Below, piece after piece: positions 32,497 through 34,999 of a stretch of 34,999 nucleotides of DNA. The translations under genes and the position numbers were made by a program. The notes below the pieces were generated by a model. It searched no databases and was not told the DNA's origin. It saw nothing but the letters and a program-made list of their open reading frames with translations. The stretch covers positions 1 to 34,999 of the forward strand of contig JAPLRW010000146.1 in assembly GCA_026398935.1 (NCBI GenBank), given 5' to 3'. Positions within the stretch are counted from its first letter, which is position 1; each line of letters begins with the position of its first letter. The stretch comes from Methylococcales bacterium. GTDB lineage: Bacteria > Pseudomonadota > Gammaproteobacteria > Methylococcales > Methylomonadaceae.

Positions 32497-33519
32497 CTAG
32501 ATGTATTTTTTTACCAATACTTCTGCAATTTGCACACTATTCAGCGCAGCGCCTTTACGTACATTATCGCCAACCACCCATAAATCAATACCCTGCGGAT
32601 GTGAAATATCCTCACGAATACGTCCCACAAATACATTATCATGTCCAGCAGAATCTGATACAGCCGTAGGGTAGCCACCATTTTCACGCGTATCTATAAC
32701 GGTTATACCTGGGGCTTTTTCTAACAACGCCCGCACCGCAGCAGCCGTAATTTTAGAGCGTGTTTCAATATGCACCGCTTCAGAATGTCCATAAAAAACT
32801 GGCACGCGCACCGCTGTGGCATTCACCATCACCGAAGCGTCGCCCAAAATTTTCTGGGTTTCCCATACCATTTTCATTTCTTCTTTGGTATAGCCATTTT
32901 CTAAGAAAACATCAATTTGTGGCAAAACATTAAAGGCAATCTGTTTTGGATAAACATGCGCTTCAATCGGCTTAAAGCTTAACATTTGCGTGGTTTGCTT
33001 AACCACTTCTTCAATACCTTTTCTACCCGTTCCCGACACTGCCTGATAGGTACACACGTTGATACGGGTAATTCCCGCCACATCATAAATGGGCTTTAAC
33101 GCCACTAACATCTGAATCGTTGAGCAATTCGGGTTAGCAATAATGCCTCGGTTAGTATACTCGGCAATTTTTTCAGGATTCACTTCCGGAACGACTAAGG
33201 GAATATCATCCTCATAGCGAAAATGTGAGGTATTATCAATCACCACACAACCCGCAGCCGCTGCTTTTGGCGCATACTCCGCGGACACAGAACCACCCGC
33301 GGAAAACAAACCAATTTGCACGGTAGAAAAATCAAATTCAGCCAAGTCTTTAACCACCAAAGAACCGCCTTTAAATGCAATCCGTTTTCCCACTGAATTC
33401 TTACTGGCTAATGCATACACTTCGCCCACTGGAAAATTTCGCTCTTCCAAAATAGACAACATCGCCTCGCCAACCGCACCAGTCGCGCCTACTACCGCAA
33501 CGTTATACAACTTAGTCAT
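32497..33519 (-). CDS. asd: Aspartate-semialdehyde dehydrogenase
   Basis: Asd makes L-aspartate 4-semialdehyde from aspartyl phosphate with NADPH, the branch point to lysine, diaminopimelate, methionine and threonine. The 340-residue enzyme has the NADP-binding GATGAVGEAML, catalytic Cys132 in NPNCST, and the active-site region YQAVSGTGRKG, with VYPKQIAFNVLPQIDVF and VRVPVFYGHSEAVHIE. AGGAAAAG precedes the ATG. The gene is placed between adk and fimV on the same strand. Confidence 0.97.
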   Translation of the reverse strand: MTKLYNVAVVGATGAVGEAMLSILEERNFPVGEVYALASKNSVGKRIAFKGGSLVVKDLAEFDFSTVQIGLFSAGGSVSAEYAPKAAAAGCVVIDNTSHFRYEDDIPLVVPEVNPEKIAEYTNRGIIANPNCSTIQMLVALKPIYDVAGITRINVCTYQAVSGTGRKGIEEVVKQTTQMLSFKPIEAHVYPKQIAFNVLPQIDVFLENGYTKEEMKMVWETQKILGDASVMVNATAVRVPVFYGHSEAVHIETRSKITAAAVRALLEKAPGITVIDTRENGGYPTAVSDSAGHDNVFVGRIREDISHPQGIDLWVVGDNVRKGAALNSVQIAEVLVKKYI

Positions 33520-33611
33520 TATGCTTTTCCTGTTAAGACTGAAAACGGCTTTATCATTACCGTTATTTTAAATAAACGACTCTCAAACCCCTGATGTCTC
33601 TTCTAGGTTAA

Positions 33612-34577
<966 letters not shown>

Positions 34578-34999
34578 ATGAATACTGCAACCATTATCCA
34601 ACAAACCCGTACTTGGGTAAAAACAGTCATTATTGATCACACAATATGTCCTTTTGCAAAACGTGAATACGACCGCAACACGATTCGTTATTGCGTCATG
34701 GAAACGGCTGAAGTAGAAGAGTGCCTAGCCACATTACTGTCAGAATGCCAACATCTGGACACCAACGCGCACTGTGAAACCACCTTGCTTATTTTAGCGC
34801 AAGGCTTTAAGGACTTTGAAGATTTTTTGGATTTTCTTGATATGGCTGAAACGCTTTTAGTCCAGCAAGACTATGAAGGAACGTATCAACTGGCCAGCTT
34901 TCATCCTGAGTATCGTTTTGCCAATGCCCCCAATGATGATCCGGCTAACTATACCAACCGCTCGCCTTATCCCATGCTGCATTTAATCAGAGAAGCCTC
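34578..34999 (+). CDS. DUF1415 family protein (partial, runs off the window)
   Basis: The ATG at 34578 opens a frame of 140 codons that continues to the window edge without a stop. The sequence MNTATIIQQTRTWVKTVII, DHTICPFAKREY, then LLILAQGFKDFEDFLDFLD, YQLASFHPEYRFAN and DDPANYTNRSPYPMLHLIRE matches DUF1415, a bacterial family of unknown function. The conserved Cys24 and Pro25 in the ICPFA motif and the FHP and NRSPYP motifs stand out. It is divergent from adk. Confidence 0.9.
   Translation, partial: MNTATIIQQTRTWVKTVIIDHTICPFAKREYDRNTIRYCVMETAEVEECLATLLSECQHLDTNAHCETTLLILAQGFKDFEDFLDFLDMAETLLVQQDYEGTYQLASFHPEYRFANAPNDDPANYTNRSPYPMLHLIREA

Noticed and set aside
33542-33570. Possible hairpin between adk and asd (AACGG ... 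CCGTT)
   Set aside because: The stem has only five pairs with an 11-base loop and only a short T tract. It is too weak to call a terminator.

Overview
The window looks like a chromosomal segment of a gammaproteobacterium with a moderately low GC content. It carries the Pseudomonas/Vibrio-type flagellar and chemotaxis gene order, the FimV polar hub protein next to asd, and the common lon-hupB-ppiD order. FlhF, FlhG and FimV point to a polar flagellum. No gene fixes the order or family. A methanotroph of the Methylococcales is only an impression.

Layout. Bases 264-1415 hold a decayed ISAs1-family transposase. Bases 1556-6630 (minus strand) hold lon, hupB, tRNA-Val, tRNA-Asp, a strong terminator and ppiD, the protein quality-control and nucleoid block. 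gloB (6768-7532, plus) follows. Bases 7635-9044 form a small accessory zone: a translationally coupled pair (an 81-residue Cys-rich membrane-like protein and a hemerythrin-fold protein that has lost four of its five histidine ligands) and a MEKHLA-domain protein.

From 29222 down to 9135 runs one long, nearly gap-free minus-strand series. In transcription order it is fliL, fliM, fliN, fliO, fliP, fliQ, fliR, flhB, flhA, flhF, flhG, fliA, cheY, cheZ, cheA, cheB, motC, motD, a ParA-like ATPase (ParC type), a CheW-like protein (ParP type), cheW, a 56-residue gene with a GTG start, and a DUF2802 membrane protein. It encodes the switch complex (FliM/FliN), the export gate (FliO/P/Q/R, FlhA/B), flagellar number and placement (FlhF/FlhG), the late sigma factor (FliA), the chemotaxis signalling core, a second-type stator (MotC/MotD) and a polar positioning system for chemoreceptor arrays. 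Upstream on the same strand are fimV, asd and adk. A DUF1415 gene diverges from adk and runs off the right edge.

The most interesting signals are internal repeats in signalling and hub proteins. CheA has no P2 domain but carries three copies of a short acidic motif that resembles both the FliM N-terminal CheY-binding peptide and the CheZ C-terminus encoded in the same cluster. FliN has a duplicated W-x-x-A-L segment. FimV has five roughly 30-residue acidic repeats. The degenerate hemerythrin-like protein and its coupled partner are the best candidates for something undescribed. No CRISPR array, prophage or defence system was seen.
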